A stretch of DNA of 64,000 bases from JAJCYL01 sp963664285 (GTDB taxonomy: Bacteria > Bacteroidota > Bacteroidia > Cytophagales > Cyclobacteriaceae): NCBI GenBank assembly GCA_963664285.2, contig CAXXNX010000047.1, forward strand, positions 1 to 64,000, in the 5' to 3' direction. Numbering within the stretch: the first letter of the stretch is position 1; the number at the start of each line of letters is the position of its first letter. A program made the position numbers and the translations under genes. Below, one piece after another: positions 1-9,203 of the stretch. A model generated the notes under the pieces. That model did not search any database, was not told the origin of the DNA, and saw nothing but the letters and a program-made list of their open reading frames with translations.

Positions 1-1146
1 TACCGACTACTCTGTGGGCAAACAGTATAAGTACCAGAACATTTATGACAATGTGACCTTGCTGGACGATGAACTGCTCATCGGCATCAATGATGTAATC
101 GTAGCAGCAGGTCACCAGGTGTTTAAAAAAAAAGGAAAAACCGGAGGGAGGAAGTTGCCTTGCGTTGCAAGACCGATAGTTTCGTGGTAGAAACCGACAC
201 CCACTTTCCTACCGACTACAACCTGCTATGGGACAGTGCCAGAAAGTGTATAGATGTAGCTGATTTATTGGTCTCAAAAAGGTATTTTACTGGCTGGCGT
301 AAGTCCGGGGATTGGCGCAGATCCCTCAAAAGGCTGATGCGCAGCGTGGGCAGGACCACCGGCTCAGGAGGAAAAAACAAAGAGGAGCGGGTAGAGCAGG
401 CTGCCACTTCCTATCTGACTAAAGCCCGTGCTTTGAGCAAGAAAGTGGGCCAAATGTTGGAAAAACATCAGGGAAACTCTATCGAGGAGTTCGCAGCCCT
501 GATGGCATTGACCTATTATCTTGAGATGTTGGAAAAGCACATCGAGTTGCTCGACAGGCGGTTGATCAGAGCAGAGACCATTCCCCATGCCGAAAAAGTC
601 TTTTCCATCTTTCAACCTTATGCCGAAATGATCAAAAAAGGCAAACTGCACCCCAATGTGGAGATCGGTAAGAATCTGGCCATCACTTCGGATCAATACC
701 ATTTACTCATAGACTGGCAAATAGCTGAAAAACAAACCGACAACCAACTTGCCCTATCAATTGCCCGGCGTATCGCTGAGAAATACCCCATCCAAAGCCT
801 GAGCACCGACAAGGGGTTTTCCGATAAAGAGGATAAAGCAACTCTGCAAACCTTCATCCCAGAAGTGATCATGCCTAAAAAGGGTAGGTTAAACAAAGAA
901 GAAAAAGCCATCGAATCAGCGCCAGCCTTCAAAAGGTTGAAAAACAAGCATTCTGCTATCGAATCCAACATTAATGAGCTGGAACACCGGGGATTGGACC
1001 GATGCCCGAACCGTACCCGCAAAACTTTCAATAGCTACATCGGGTTGGCCATTACTGCCTACAACCTTCACAAGATCGGGCGTAAACTCCAGGCTGACCG
1101 TCTGGCCGCCCAGCAGCAAGCCAATTGCCAGAAACAAGCAGCTTAA
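1..1146 (+). pseudogene. ISNCY/IS5-like DDE transposase, truncated and frameshifted
   Basis: C-terminal two thirds of a DDE transposase; the intact 490-residue relative is at 27848-29320. Recognisable blocks are a region around the motif VVETDTHFPTDYNLLWDSAR, the STDKGF aspartate block and the ESNINELEHRGLDRCPN block with the catalytic glutamate. Near position 145-150 a run of four G in the intact copy is three G here, so the upstream part (the reading through TDYSVGKQ from position 2) is out of frame with the rest. The 5' end is outside the window. The family name is tentative; DDE transposase is certain. Confidence 0.85.
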
Positions 1147-1165
1147 TCACCTTTTAGCTGTTTAA
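1..1165 (+). mobile_element. ISNCY/IS5-like insertion sequence, 3' part
   Basis: Right part of an insertion sequence whose complete relative lies at 27637-29661 on the other strand; the two are nearly identical where they overlap. The left part lies outside the window. The match stops at the TTAA at 1162-1165, where an IS1380-like element begins. On the far side of that element the sequence does not continue as it does in the complete copy, so the 3' terminal repeat is missing here. This is a truncated, immobile copy. Confidence 0.85.
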
Positions 1166-2784
1166 CCCGCATTATTCATAGGCCACCAATTTTGGGATTA
1201 ATAATGGGTTGCTAACTATTTTTGATTGGAGTGTATGTATTAATTTGAAGATCAACCAGGTTTCTGGATTTCAAAGGACATTAGAGCGTTTTTTTGTTAG
1301 AATTTTTCAATTTTCAGTCAAAGCTCTATTGTGTTCTTATGGAAGAACATTTTTTTGATTAAACTAAACTGTTTAACTGATCGGTCAGTTCACCGTAAGC
1401 AAATCGCCCAGCAGGTATTGATATCTAAAGGCTCTTGAGAATTGTATTGTCAATGATCTTTTCCTTTCTTTCAGGCACGCCCCAACCTTCATCAGGTAAA
1501 GCCGGATATTGTCCACTTGCCATCGTTTAGCAAAGTGGTGTTTTGTTTTGGCAATTAATAATTTAATCTGCCGGAACATTTCATAACAGAGGGTAGCGAT
1601 GATTAAACGCATGAAATTGGCCCAGTAGCGATGACAGGAAAGCCGGTCGGAATAAGTCATGTTTTTGAGTTCCTTTATTCGATTTTCACTGGCATCACCT
1701 CGCTGACATAAAAATCAAAGTAAATCTGTTGAGCGGTCATCGCTTCAAAGTTGCTCACAAAGTAACGGACATTCATTCCTTTTCCGGTAGACTCCACTTT
1801 GGCGTACAGCTTTTCAGAACGATCCCAGCTTTTGGCCTGGTAAGTAAACGGGCCAACAAACTCTTGATGTTTGATGATTTTTGAAGCATATTCCTTTTTT
1901 ACTTCAATGATAGTCTGTTTGGTAAAAGTCTTTAAAACTTCATTACTACTAATACCTAAACAAAATTGAAGGTCAAACTGCTTAGCTATCCGATAAAAAG
2001 ATGCTCCTGAAAAGCCACTATCCGCTCGAATAAGGATCTTTACTGAGGGCAGTTTTTTTCTGATTTTAATGACAATCCTTTTCAATAAGGCCACAAACCA
2101 TTTGTTGGAGTGACAATTGCCCGGACGTAGTACTGGTAAAATGACCTGACCGGTGTTCCCGTCCTTAAAGAACAACTCATGGTACATAGTCTGTCCATAA
2201 TAGCCATTATACAAACTGAGTTGTTGGGATCCATGAGTAGGGTCATCGGTACCATCTACATCAATGATGATTTGACCAGTCTTCTCTTTCAACTCCTCTA
2301 CATAACGGTCTACAAACCATTGACTCATCTGGTAGATCAGACTCCGATCGGCCTTGTTTTCAAATCGACTTAAAGTAGGCTGGGAACATAATCCGCTATC
2401 TAGTACTTTACGGATCACCGGATCCTCTCGGAGTTTTTGTTCGTCATTGCAATCCTGATAGCCCTGCATCATTAAAAACACCCGTTGGCGAAGCATTTCT
2501 TCATAAGTGTATTCGATAAAAAAGGGGTTTCGATAGTCAGGAATCAGTGCGGCGAAGCTTTTTAATAGACCAGTCTTTCTCTCTACTTTTTCACTTAACA
2601 ATATCGCTCCGTCTGAGCTATCGCTGATGCTGAAAAATCAAATTTAAAAGCTTGTTTTCCTCGATAAAATACGGTATCTTTTTCCTTATATTCAGGCATA
2701 AATTAATTGCTTATTTTGTTGTCTAACTATCTCAATATGAGCAATTTATGCCTGTTTTTTATTGTCTACTATGAATTTTTCGGG
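1166..2784 (-). mobile_element. IS1380-like insertion sequence, copy 1
   Basis: A complete element of 1619 bp bounded by TTAA on both sides (1162-1165 and 2785-2788), the target typical of IS1380. The ends are imperfect inverted repeats beginning CCCG and sharing ATTCATAG. A second copy lies at 20578-22199. The 3-bp length difference between copies is fully explained by two single-base deletions here and one insertion there. The left flank is the ISNCY-like fragment and the right flank is a different transposase remnant, so the two flanks may not derive from one insertion. Confidence 0.9.
1385..2699 (-). pseudogene. IS1380-like transposase, two frameshifts
   Basis: Transposase of the IS1380 family (DDE type) of about 438 residues. 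Visible family motifs are IIIDVDGTDDPTHGSQ (first Asp), YYGQTMYHELFFKDG, LRPGNCHSNKW and RADSGFSG (second Asp). Compared with the copy at 20663-21980, one base is missing near 2612 (after about residue 30) and another near 1703, so the reading frame is broken near both ends. The start is the ATG at 2699, which opens with MPEYKEKDT. Not functional as read. Confidence 0.85.
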
Positions 2785-2788
2785 TTAA

Positions 2789-3094
2789 TCTATAAATACC
2801 GATGGCAAATTGAGCTGCTTTTTAAAAAATTGAAGCAAAATTTTCCCCGTCAAATATTTCTTAGGAGATAATGTCAACGCCATTGAGATACAATTATGGA
2901 CTTCTATGATTGCCATGTTGCTGTTAGAGGTAGTCAAAAGGCAATTGAAAAGAAAATGGGCCTATTCAAACATGGTGGCACTTGTCCGCTTCCATCTGAT
3001 GGCATACATCTCATTGTTTGATTTCCTTAATGATCCTGAAAAAACTCTGATTAAAAACAATCAAAAGCTACTGCCATCTTTATTCCCAACTTAA
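2789..3094 (+). pseudogene. IS4-type transposase, C-terminal remnant
   Basis: Translation starting near 2793 gives YKYRWQIELLFKKLKQNFP, the typical YREKW-like block of IS4-type transposases. A one-base shift near 2860 continues in another frame as FLGDNVNAIEIQLWTSM and ends at 3094. Only the last 100 or so residues remain and the frame is broken. The 150 bases after it may include the end of the same element but I could not identify a terminal repeat. The element type is inferred from the motif. Confidence 0.7.
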
Positions 3095-3220
3095 ATGGGG
3101 GCCTGCTTTTCGATAGTACATTGATTTGGCCGATTATTTGACTAATAGCCACTTCTCAATATGCTTCCTTATTTTTACCGGACACTACTGTTAATAAATT
3201 TAAACATGTCCCCGTGGGGT

Positions 3221-3250
3221 TTGTAAGTTATAAGTATCATTTTATCTTTG
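3221..3250 (+). promoter_or_regulatory. Bacteroidota-type promoter for rplU-rpmA
   Basis: A TATCTTTG box at 3243-3250 matches the Bacteroidota -7 consensus TAnnTTTG. A TTG at 3221-3223 sits 19 bp upstream, matching the -33 element. Transcription would start near 3256 and give a leader of about 20 nt before the L21 start at 3278. A small CCCC-GT-GGGG palindrome lies just upstream (3210-3219). Confidence 0.6.
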
Positions 3251-3277
3251 CACTCCATTTTTCGAAATTATTTAGAA

Positions 3278-3586
3278 ATGTACGCAATTGTAGATATCGC
3301 GGGAAAACAGTTCAAGGTTGAGAAGGATCAGTCCATTTTCGCTCCCAGGTTAGAGGGTGAAGAAGGATCTGCTGTTGAATTCAAAAATGTACTGTTAGTA
3401 GATAATGACGGCAAGGTGAAGATAGGATCCCCCACTGTCAAAGGATCAAAAGTTTCAGGTAAGATCCTGGAACATGTCAAAGGTGACAAAGTAATCGTCT
3501 TCAAGAAGAAAAAGCGTAAAGGTTATAAGAAGAAGAACGGTCACCGTCAGCAATTCACAAAAGTTTTAGTAGAAAGTATAGCATAA
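3278..3586 (+). CDS. rplU: 50S ribosomal protein L21
   Basis: Ribosomal protein bL21, which binds 23S rRNA in the large subunit. The product of 102 residues opens MYAIVDIAGKQFKVEKDQ and carries the conserved KKKKRKGYKKKNGHRQ segment near its C-terminus, both diagnostic of L21. An upstream in-frame start at 3248 would add ten residues unlike the family and would lie inside the promoter, so the ATG at 3278 is chosen. rpmA follows after 10 bp, the usual rplU-rpmA operon. Confidence 0.97.
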   Translation: MYAIVDIAGKQFKVEKDQSIFAPRLEGEEGSAVEFKNVLLVDNDGKVKIGSPTVKGSKVSGKILEHVKGDKVIVFKKKKRKGYKKKNGHRQQFTKVLVESIA

Positions 3587-3596
3587 TTATTCAACC

Positions 3597-3851
3597 ATGG
3601 CACATAAGAAAGGAGCCGGCAGTTCCAATAATGGAAGGGAATCAGAAAGTAAGCGTCTCGGCGTAAAAATATATGGTGGACAGAAGGTTATAGCTGGAAA
3701 TATTATCATTCGTCAGAGAGGCACGAAACACCATCCGGGAACTAATGTTGGTATGGGCAAAGACCATACACTTTTTGCATTGGTTAATGGAACGGTTGAG
3801 TTCAAAAAAAGGAGACAAAACAGATCTTTTGTATCTGTAGTTGCAGAATAG
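3597..3851 (+). CDS. rpmA: 50S ribosomal protein L27
   Basis: Ribosomal protein bL27, whose N-terminal tail reaches the peptidyl-transferase centre. The 84-residue product starts MAHKKGAGSSNNGRESESKR and contains the conserved GNIIIRQRGTKHHPGTNVG block, as expected. No N-terminal processing extension of the Firmicutes type is present. It follows rplU by 10 bp and is transcribed from the same promoter. Confidence 0.97.
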   Translation: MAHKKGAGSSNNGRESESKRLGVKIYGGQKVIAGNIIIRQRGTKHHPGTNVGMGKDHTLFALVNGTVEFKKRRQNRSFVSVVAE

Positions 3852-3866
3852 AAATTAATGACTTTG

Positions 3867-3900
3867 AAAAAAGCGCCATTCGAAAGGATAGCACTTTTTT
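3867..3900 (+). terminator. possible terminator after rpmA
   Basis: An A-run and GCGC (3867-3876) pair with GCACTTTTTT (3891-3900) with one mismatch, leaving a loop of 14 nt and a T-rich 3' side, 15 bp after the rpmA stop. Its position at the end of the operon supports a terminator role; the stem is weak. Confidence 0.45.
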
Positions 3901-4009
3901 TAGCTTGTCTTCTTGGAGACAATGATAAGGCAGTGACTTTTTATTATTGGACCGTTAAAAAAATCTAGGTGGTCTTTTAGACAGAATTTAGTAACATAAA
4001 CTTTTAAAG

Positions 4010-4630
4010 TCAAAACAAGCTGAACCTTGTCAACTGCTCAATGAATTCAACCAAAAATACAGGTCTTAGGATTGTTGTAAATGCCATACCGAACAGTGCC
4101 CCATACAAATGGGCGTCATGATTGATATTATCTGACATATTCTTGCCCCAATAAAGAGAATAGACAAGGTATAATGCTCCCAAAACAAAACCCGGCAAAC
4201 AAATGAAGAAGTAAAGACAGATCTCCATTAAAGGGTTAACCAAAATACTGCTGAACAACACTGCACTCACTCCACCAGAAGCGCCAATGGCACTGTAATT
4301 CACATTGGTTCGATGCTTGTAATAAGAAGGAATGTCCGAAACGATGATTCCTAAAATGTACATCGCAACAAAAAAATATCCTCCCCATTCTCCCAGGTAA
4401 ACGTTAAAGGCTTGTTCAACAAACCTTCCAAAAAAAAAGAAAGTGATCATGTTAAAAGCCAGGTGTCCGTAACCACTATGAATTAATCCGGAGGTAATAA
4501 ATCGATAATATTGTCCGGATTGATAGATCTGGTAGGGATGCATCATCCACTTCAGGAAAATATTGGAGTTGTTCCAGGCGTAAATACTTGCACCGACAGT
4601 GATAATAATTATAAGAAGTGTGAAACTCAT
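4010..4630 (-). CDS. rhomboid family intramembrane serine protease
   Basis: Polytopic membrane protein of 206 residues with about six hydrophobic segments. The rhomboid signatures are visible: HSGYGHLAFNM (the His/Asn block in TM2), IGASGGVSAVLF with the GxSG nucleophile motif, and the final HDAHLYGALFGMAF with the catalytic histidine. It would cleave single-pass membrane proteins within the inner membrane; the substrate is unknown. It is monocistronic and convergent with rpmA. Length and motifs are complete, so it is probably active. Confidence 0.9.
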   Translation of the reverse strand: MSFTLLIIIITVGASIYAWNNSNIFLKWMMHPYQIYQSGQYYRFITSGLIHSGYGHLAFNMITFFFFGRFVEQAFNVYLGEWGGYFFVAMYILGIIVSDIPSYYKHRTNVNYSAIGASGGVSAVLFSSILVNPLMEICLYFFICLPGFVLGALYLVYSLYWGKNMSDNINHDAHLYGALFGMAFTTILRPVFLVEFIEQLTRFSLF

Positions 4631-4703
4631 TACTTAGAGATTGTGCAATAATAAGGTTTATAACCTGAGATCGGGATTAGCAAAATAAACAAAACCACTT
4701 AAA

Positions 4704-4821
4704 CGTCACTCAGAGCAATTTTTAGACGAAGTGTGATGGGAAAATTGCGTGAGAGTCTCCTAAATAGGAGATTCCTACGGCTTCTTCCCTTACATATCAG
4801 CCCTGAAGCCTCTGAATGACG
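4704..4821. repeat. imperfect long inverted repeat (intergenic hairpin element)
   Basis: In the 320-bp gene-free stretch between the rhomboid start and the IS1595 element, CGTCACTCAGAG (4704-4715) is mirrored by CTCTGAATGACG (4810-4821) with one mismatch. Inside is a second palindrome, TCTCCTA-AA-TAGGAGA (4756-4771). Nested hairpins starting GTCA(T/C)TC are a common class of non-coding repeat in Bacteroidota genomes; that is family knowledge. No open reading frame is present. Nothing else is seen in the rest of this stretch. Confidence 0.6.
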
Positions 4822-4952
4822 GTTTCTGTGGTTTTTTATTTCATCTCTTCACGTTCTTAAACCGAACTCAGGATTATAGAATAGAGGAAGATATTTTGTT
4901 GTTAGCCTATGACCACTTAATGATCGCGGTTGGTCAGGTAGTTGGTAAATTG

Positions 4953-6025
4953 GGCTAAGTTCTAAATAACACAGCAATTATTATTATCTTCGCTATATGA
5001 TATCAAGTCAAGAGATCAAAAATTTATTTGCACAATTGCCGATAAGTTCCCAAACCGAATTGTTGGATGAGTTGCTCCAGGAGCAGGAATTACAAGGCAA
5101 AGTATTGATTGCCGCTCAACAACAAATAGCAGAGAAAAGAAAGAAGAAACCCTGTCCAAATTGCACAAGCGAGAAGGTATATAAGAGGGGCAGACAAAAA
5201 GGTGTGCAGATGTATCAGTGCAATGAATGTAAAAGATGGTACAGTGAAACAACAGGGACACCTTTGTATGACATCAAGCTTAAATCAAAATGGCAATCTT
5301 ATCTGCGCTGCATGGAGCAGGGCATGCCGATAAAAAAGATAGCAAAACAAATCGGAATAAGCATCCAGACAAGCTTCGACTGGCGGCATAAGATATTGAG
5401 TTCACTAAATGAGTTTGTTCCCGAACAGTTATCCTCGGAAGTAGAATGTGATGAATTGGAACTGGCACTTAACAACAAGGGCAGTCGAAATTTAGATAGG
5501 GCAGCAAGAAAGAGGGGAAACGATTTCATACGGAATATGGGAAAGGAAGAGGTCACAGTTGTCCAGGTAGTAACAGCGGTTGAACGCAAGGGGGAGAAGT
5601 ACCTTAAAGCTGTTGCATCAAAACGGCTGAGCAAAGAAGAAATTTCAAAGGCATTGGATGGGAAGTTGGCCTACGGTGCAACCTTGATTACAGATAAGCA
5701 CCCTTCTTATAAGGCTTTTGCCAAAGACAACCCCTCCATAAAGCACAAAGCGCTATTGGCCAAAGATCATGTGGATAGAGATGATAAAACAATCCATCTG
5801 CAAAAAGTAAACAATGTTCACACTCAACTTAGGACATTCTTACGCCCATTCAATGGTGTCAGTTCCAAATATTTGCAAAACTACCTGAATTGGTATGCTT
5901 ATGCTGACCGAATAAGAGAGTAAAACAACTTTGAAACAATGGTTTCTGACTATGCTATTAACGGATCAAGCCTATCATCTGTATGAGCTATTTAAACAAA
6001 ATGCTGTTATAATTAGAACTTAGCT
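4953..6025 (+). mobile_element. IS1595-like insertion sequence, copy A
   Basis: Complete 1073-bp element. Its ends are GGCTAAGTTCTAAATAACAC on the left and the inverse of AGCTAAGTTCTAATTATAAC on the right. An exact 8-bp target duplication GTAAATTG flanks it (4945-4952 and 6026-6033), as expected for IS1595. Three more copies lie at 30928, 35898 and 45884. It inserted into the last codons of the polyprenyl synthetase gene. Confidence 0.95.
4997..6023 (+). pseudogene. IS1595-like transposase, C-terminal frameshift
   Basis: ISXO2-type DDE transposase with an N-terminal zinc ribbon (CPNCTSEKVYKRG ... CNECKRWY, residues about 53-80), a helix-turn-helix segment (IKKIAKQIGISIQTSFDWRH) and the catalytic ECDELE block. 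A 2-bp deletion of AG near 5916, relative to the intact copy at 35900-36928, ends the protein at 308 residues instead of 342, after NWYAYADRIRE. The lost tail is KTTLKQWFLTMLLTDQ and onward. Probably impaired. Confidence 0.9.
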
Positions 6026-6972
6026 GTAAATTGTATCAGCGTTAATTTTCTCTCATCACACACCTCAATTTGATCCAATATACTAAAGCCCTTTTCGAAG
6101 TATTCATTCATTTTTGCTTCAGCCATTTGGCGAATACCTAAGTTGTTGTAAATACTTGTCACTGCTTTGACTTTTTTAAGTGGCTCATTTTCTGATGAGC
6201 TCAAATAATAATCCAGTTGTTCTTTATCATTGCCCTCGGCCATTTCCTGAGCCTCAATTAGCAACATTGTTTTTTTGTTCGCAATAATGTCACCACCAAC
6301 CTGTTTGCCGAACTTATCCTTATCACCATAGACATCAAGGACGTCATCCTTCAACTGAAACCCCACCCCAATATTTTCTCCAAATTCCTTCAACAGGTGA
6401 CATTCTCTTTCCGTAGCTCCCCCTAGATATGCACCCATATTCAAGCTGCAACCCAACAAAACAGCCGTCTTCAATCGAATCATTTCCAGGTATTCCTCTT
6501 CTATAACATCTTTTCGAGTTTCGAAATTCATATCCATTTGCTGGCCTTCACATACCTCCACAGCACAGGTGTTGAAAAGCTCTAATGCATGTGGCAGTTT
6601 TTCCCGATCAACGTTTTGTAGCAGTTGATATACTTTGACAAACATCACATCACCTGAAAGAATCGCTACATTGGGATTCCATTTTTCATGAATCGTTTGT
6701 TTTCCCCTTCGAAGAGGCGCTTTGTCCATTATATCATCATGAACCAGTGTAAAATTATGGAAGAGCTCTACAGCCAATGCCGGATGAAGGATTTTTTCAG
6801 GATTTGACTGGAGCATCTCGTAGGCCAGAATTACCAAGAGAGGCCTCAAACGCTTCCCGCCAATTGATAACATGTAATTGATGGGATCATAAACCTCAAC
6901 CGGTTCCTGGCCTAACTGCAGGTTTTTGATTTCCTGATTTATGAGTTGTTGATATTTCTCAATCTTATTCAA
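6013..6972 (-). CDS. polyprenyl synthetase (isoprenyl diphosphate synthase)
   Basis: Condenses isopentenyl diphosphate with an allylic diphosphate to make the prenyl chain used for menaquinone or related lipids. The 319-residue product has the first Asp-rich motif LVHDDIMD (residues 77-83), the GKRLRP block (39-44) and the second motif FQLKDDVLDVYGDKDKFGKQ. The ORF runs into IS1595 copy A: the element supplies the last three residues (AKF) and the stop. Removing the element and one duplication restores the C-terminus TNYLTNRDH with a stop at 4917-4919, so the last eight native residues were replaced. The catalytic core is intact and the protein is probably still functional. Chain length cannot be told from the sequence. 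Confidence 0.92.
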   Translation of the reverse strand: MNKIEKYQQLINQEIKNLQLGQEPVEVYDPINYMLSIGGKRLRPLLVILAYEMLQSNPEKILHPALAVELFHNFTLVHDDIMDKAPLRRGKQTIHEKWNPNVAILSGDVMFVKVYQLLQNVDREKLPHALELFNTCAVEVCEGQQMDMNFETRKDVIEEEYLEMIRLKTAVLLGCSLNMGAYLGGATERECHLLKEFGENIGVGFQLKDDVLDVYGDKDKFGKQVGGDIIANKKTMLLIEAQEMAEGNDKEQLDYYLSSSENEPLKKVKAVTSIYNNLGIRQMAEAKMNEYFEKGFSILDQIEVCDERKLTLIQFTAKF

Positions 6973-7028
6973 AGTGCAAACTTAACTGAATAACAACCTC
7001 GAGAATGGTCTTTTATTTTCGACTGTCG

Positions 7029-9182
7029 TTAATTGACTAATTCGAGGTCAATCGTTCTACGATCTATGTCAGTATCGATGACTCTGACAGTAACTTTATC
7101 TCCTAAAGTAATAATCCTTTTATTCCGCTTACCTATCACCCTATAGTTGTTTTCATCAAATTCATAATAGTCGTCCTCCGTATCAGATATTCTTACCATC
7201 CCCTCACATCTGGTTTCTGTGATTTCAACAAAGAGGCCCCATTCTGTAACGCCACTCACAATTCCATCATAATCTTTATCCTCAGAAATTCTCATAAATT
7301 CCACTTGTTTGTACTTTATTGATGCCCTTTCAGCATCAGCAGCTCGTTTCTCACGTTCTGATGTGTGGGTACAGTTTTCTTCGTATTGTTCCTTGTCCAG
7401 GGGTTTGCCTCCATCCAGATAGCGACGAAGAAGCCGATGTACAATAACATCGGGATATCTTCTTATCGGAGATGTAAAATGTGTATAATGTCTAAACGCC
7501 AATCCAAAATGGCCCTTCGCATCAGTAGTATATTTAGCCTTAGCCATGGCCCTGATGGCAATTGATTCCAAAACGTTTTGCTCTGGTTTACCTTCAATAT
7601 TCTCCATCAAACTATTGAGAGATTGGGATATTTCATTTTTTCCTACGCTAAGATGATGGCCAAATTTCTTAGCGAAACTGGCAAAGTTGTTCAGCTTTTC
7701 AGGATCCGGATCGTCATGTGTTCTATAAACAAATGTGTTCTTATCGCCACCGTTTTTTAAGTTAAATACATACTCCGCTACTCTCTTGTTGGCCAGAAGC
7801 ATAAACTCTTCTATTAATTTATGCGCATCCTTCCTGACCTTTGGAATGATCCCCAGAGGTTTGCCTTTATCGTCCAACTTAAATTTTACTTCTACCGTTT
7901 CAAAGGCGATAGCTCCATTCGCGAATCGTTCCTTCTTCATTTTTTTCGCTAAACCATCAAGCAGTTTGATTTCGGCACAGAAGTCTCCTTTACCTGTTTC
8001 CAGTCTTTCCTGGGCGTCCTCATAGGTAAAGCAACGATCCGAGTGCATGATCGTTCGGCCAAACCACTCATGTCTTACTTTGCCGCTTTCTTCAATCTGA
8101 AATACGGCCGAAAATGTAAGCTTATCTTCATGAGGACGCAATGAGCACAGTTGATTAGACAGGCGCTCAGGTAGCATCGAAATAGTGCGATCAACGAGAT
8201 ATACTGAGGTAGCCCTGTCAAATGCTTCCCTGTCAAGAATGGATCCTTCATCAACATAATGTGTGACATCCGCAATATGAACTCCGACTTCATGAAAGCC
8301 GTTGTCAAGCTTCCGATAGGACAATGCATCATCAAAATCCTTAGCATCTTCCGGATCAATAGTGAAGGTTGTAATTTTTCGAAAGTCTTTTCTTACTTTC
8401 TTCTCTTTTGCACTGATATCCTCTGGTATCTTTTCAGCGAATTTTAAAACATGGGGTGGGAATTTATTCGGCAATCCAAACTCAGCAATAATGGAATGTA
8501 TTTCTGCCTCGTTTTCTCCTGCCTTACCTAAAACTTCGACGACCTTACCGACGGGGCTCTTATTGCCTTTTTCCAGGTGCCATTGAGTAACTTCGACAAT
8601 TACTTTGTCATTGTTTTTGGCTCCCCCAATATTTTTCGGATAAACAAAGATATCCACATGCATTTTTCGAAAATCCGGAATGATAAATGCATAATTCTGA
8701 CTGACTCGTACTTTTCCCACAAATTGATTTCTTTCTCTTTTGAGGACTTCAATTACTTTGCCTTCCGGTCGTTTATTTTTTCCACCAAGCGAGGTTAGTT
8801 CTACTTTTACCAGATCACCATCCAGGGCATTATACATATTCTTACTGTGTACCCAAATATCATCCTGGTCTTCCGGAGTTTCGATATAAGCAAAATTGGG
8901 ATTGACATAATCGACAGTTCCAATGATATACTCAGGATCCCTGTGAAGTTTAAACCGGTTGCCTCGGGTGTGAATCAACTTCCCTTCATCGGAAAGTCTA
9001 ATCAAAGTATTTTCTATCTGTATTTTAGCGGTTCTATCACGGACACCGAGGCTTTTGATTACCTGTCTGGCCGAAATAGGCTTGTGCGGATCCTCTTCAA
9101 AAAGACTCAAAACAAACTTTTTAAAGCCCTTTCCATCAATTTTACCGCTTTCCCTTCTGCCCTTCTTTTTCTTTCTGCTCAT
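7029..9182 (-). CDS. rnr: ribonuclease R
   Basis: Processive 3'-5' exoribonuclease of the RNB family, 717 residues. Order of parts: a Lys-rich start, an N-terminal winged-helix and OB cold-shock-like region (residues about 20-220), and the RNB catalytic domain with TIDPEDAKDFDDALS carrying the Mg-binding aspartates (about 272-286). Then come the HIADVTHYV and RTISMLPERLSNQLCSLRP blocks, HYTHFTSPIRRYPD, and a C-terminal S1 domain (GIVSGVTEWGLFVEI). It degrades structured RNA in the cytoplasm. Open along its full 2.1 kb. Confidence 0.96.
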   Translation of the reverse strand: MSRKKKKGRRESGKIDGKGFKKFVLSLFEEDPHKPISARQVIKSLGVRDRTAKIQIENTLIRLSDEGKLIHTRGNRFKLHRDPEYIIGTVDYVNPNFAYIETPEDQDDIWVHSKNMYNALDGDLVKVELTSLGGKNKRPEGKVIEVLKRERNQFVGKVRVSQNYAFIIPDFRKMHVDIFVYPKNIGGAKNNDKVIVEVTQWHLEKGNKSPVGKVVEVLGKAGENEAEIHSIIAEFGLPNKFPPHVLKFAEKIPEDISAKEKKVRKDFRKITTFTIDPEDAKDFDDALSYRKLDNGFHEVGVHIADVTHYVDEGSILDREAFDRATSVYLVDRTISMLPERLSNQLCSLRPHEDKLTFSAVFQIEESGKVRHEWFGRTIMHSDRCFTYEDAQERLETGKGDFCAEIKLLDGLAKKMKKERFANGAIAFETVEVKFKLDDKGKPLGIIPKVRKDAHKLIEEFMLLANKRVAEYVFNLKNGGDKNTFVYRTHDDPDPEKLNNFASFAKKFGHHLSVGKNEISQSLNSLMENIEGKPEQNVLESIAIRAMAKAKYTTDAKGHFGLAFRHYTHFTSPIRRYPDVIVHRLLRRYLDGGKPLDKEQYEENCTHTSEREKRAADAERASIKYKQVEFMRISEDKDYDGIVSGVTEWGLFVEITETRCEGMVRISDTEDDYYEFDENNYRVIGKRNKRIITLGDKVTVRVIDTDIDRRTIDLELVN

Positions 9183-9203
9183 TTAATTTAGTTACGGGTC
9201 AAT

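Noticed and set aside
1..3240. A composite transposon or genomic island boundary
   Set aside because: The IS copies are of different families or in orientations that do not bracket a cargo segment, and genes between copies are ordinary chromosomal genes without integrase or attachment sites.
3248..3277. Longer L21 start at 3248
   Set aside because: It would start inside the promoter -7 box and adds residues absent from the family; the ATG at 3278 gives the normal length.
7365..8798. Plus-strand open frames within the RNase R gene
   Set aside because: Low-complexity translations opposite a clearly conserved long gene; no supporting promoter or domain.
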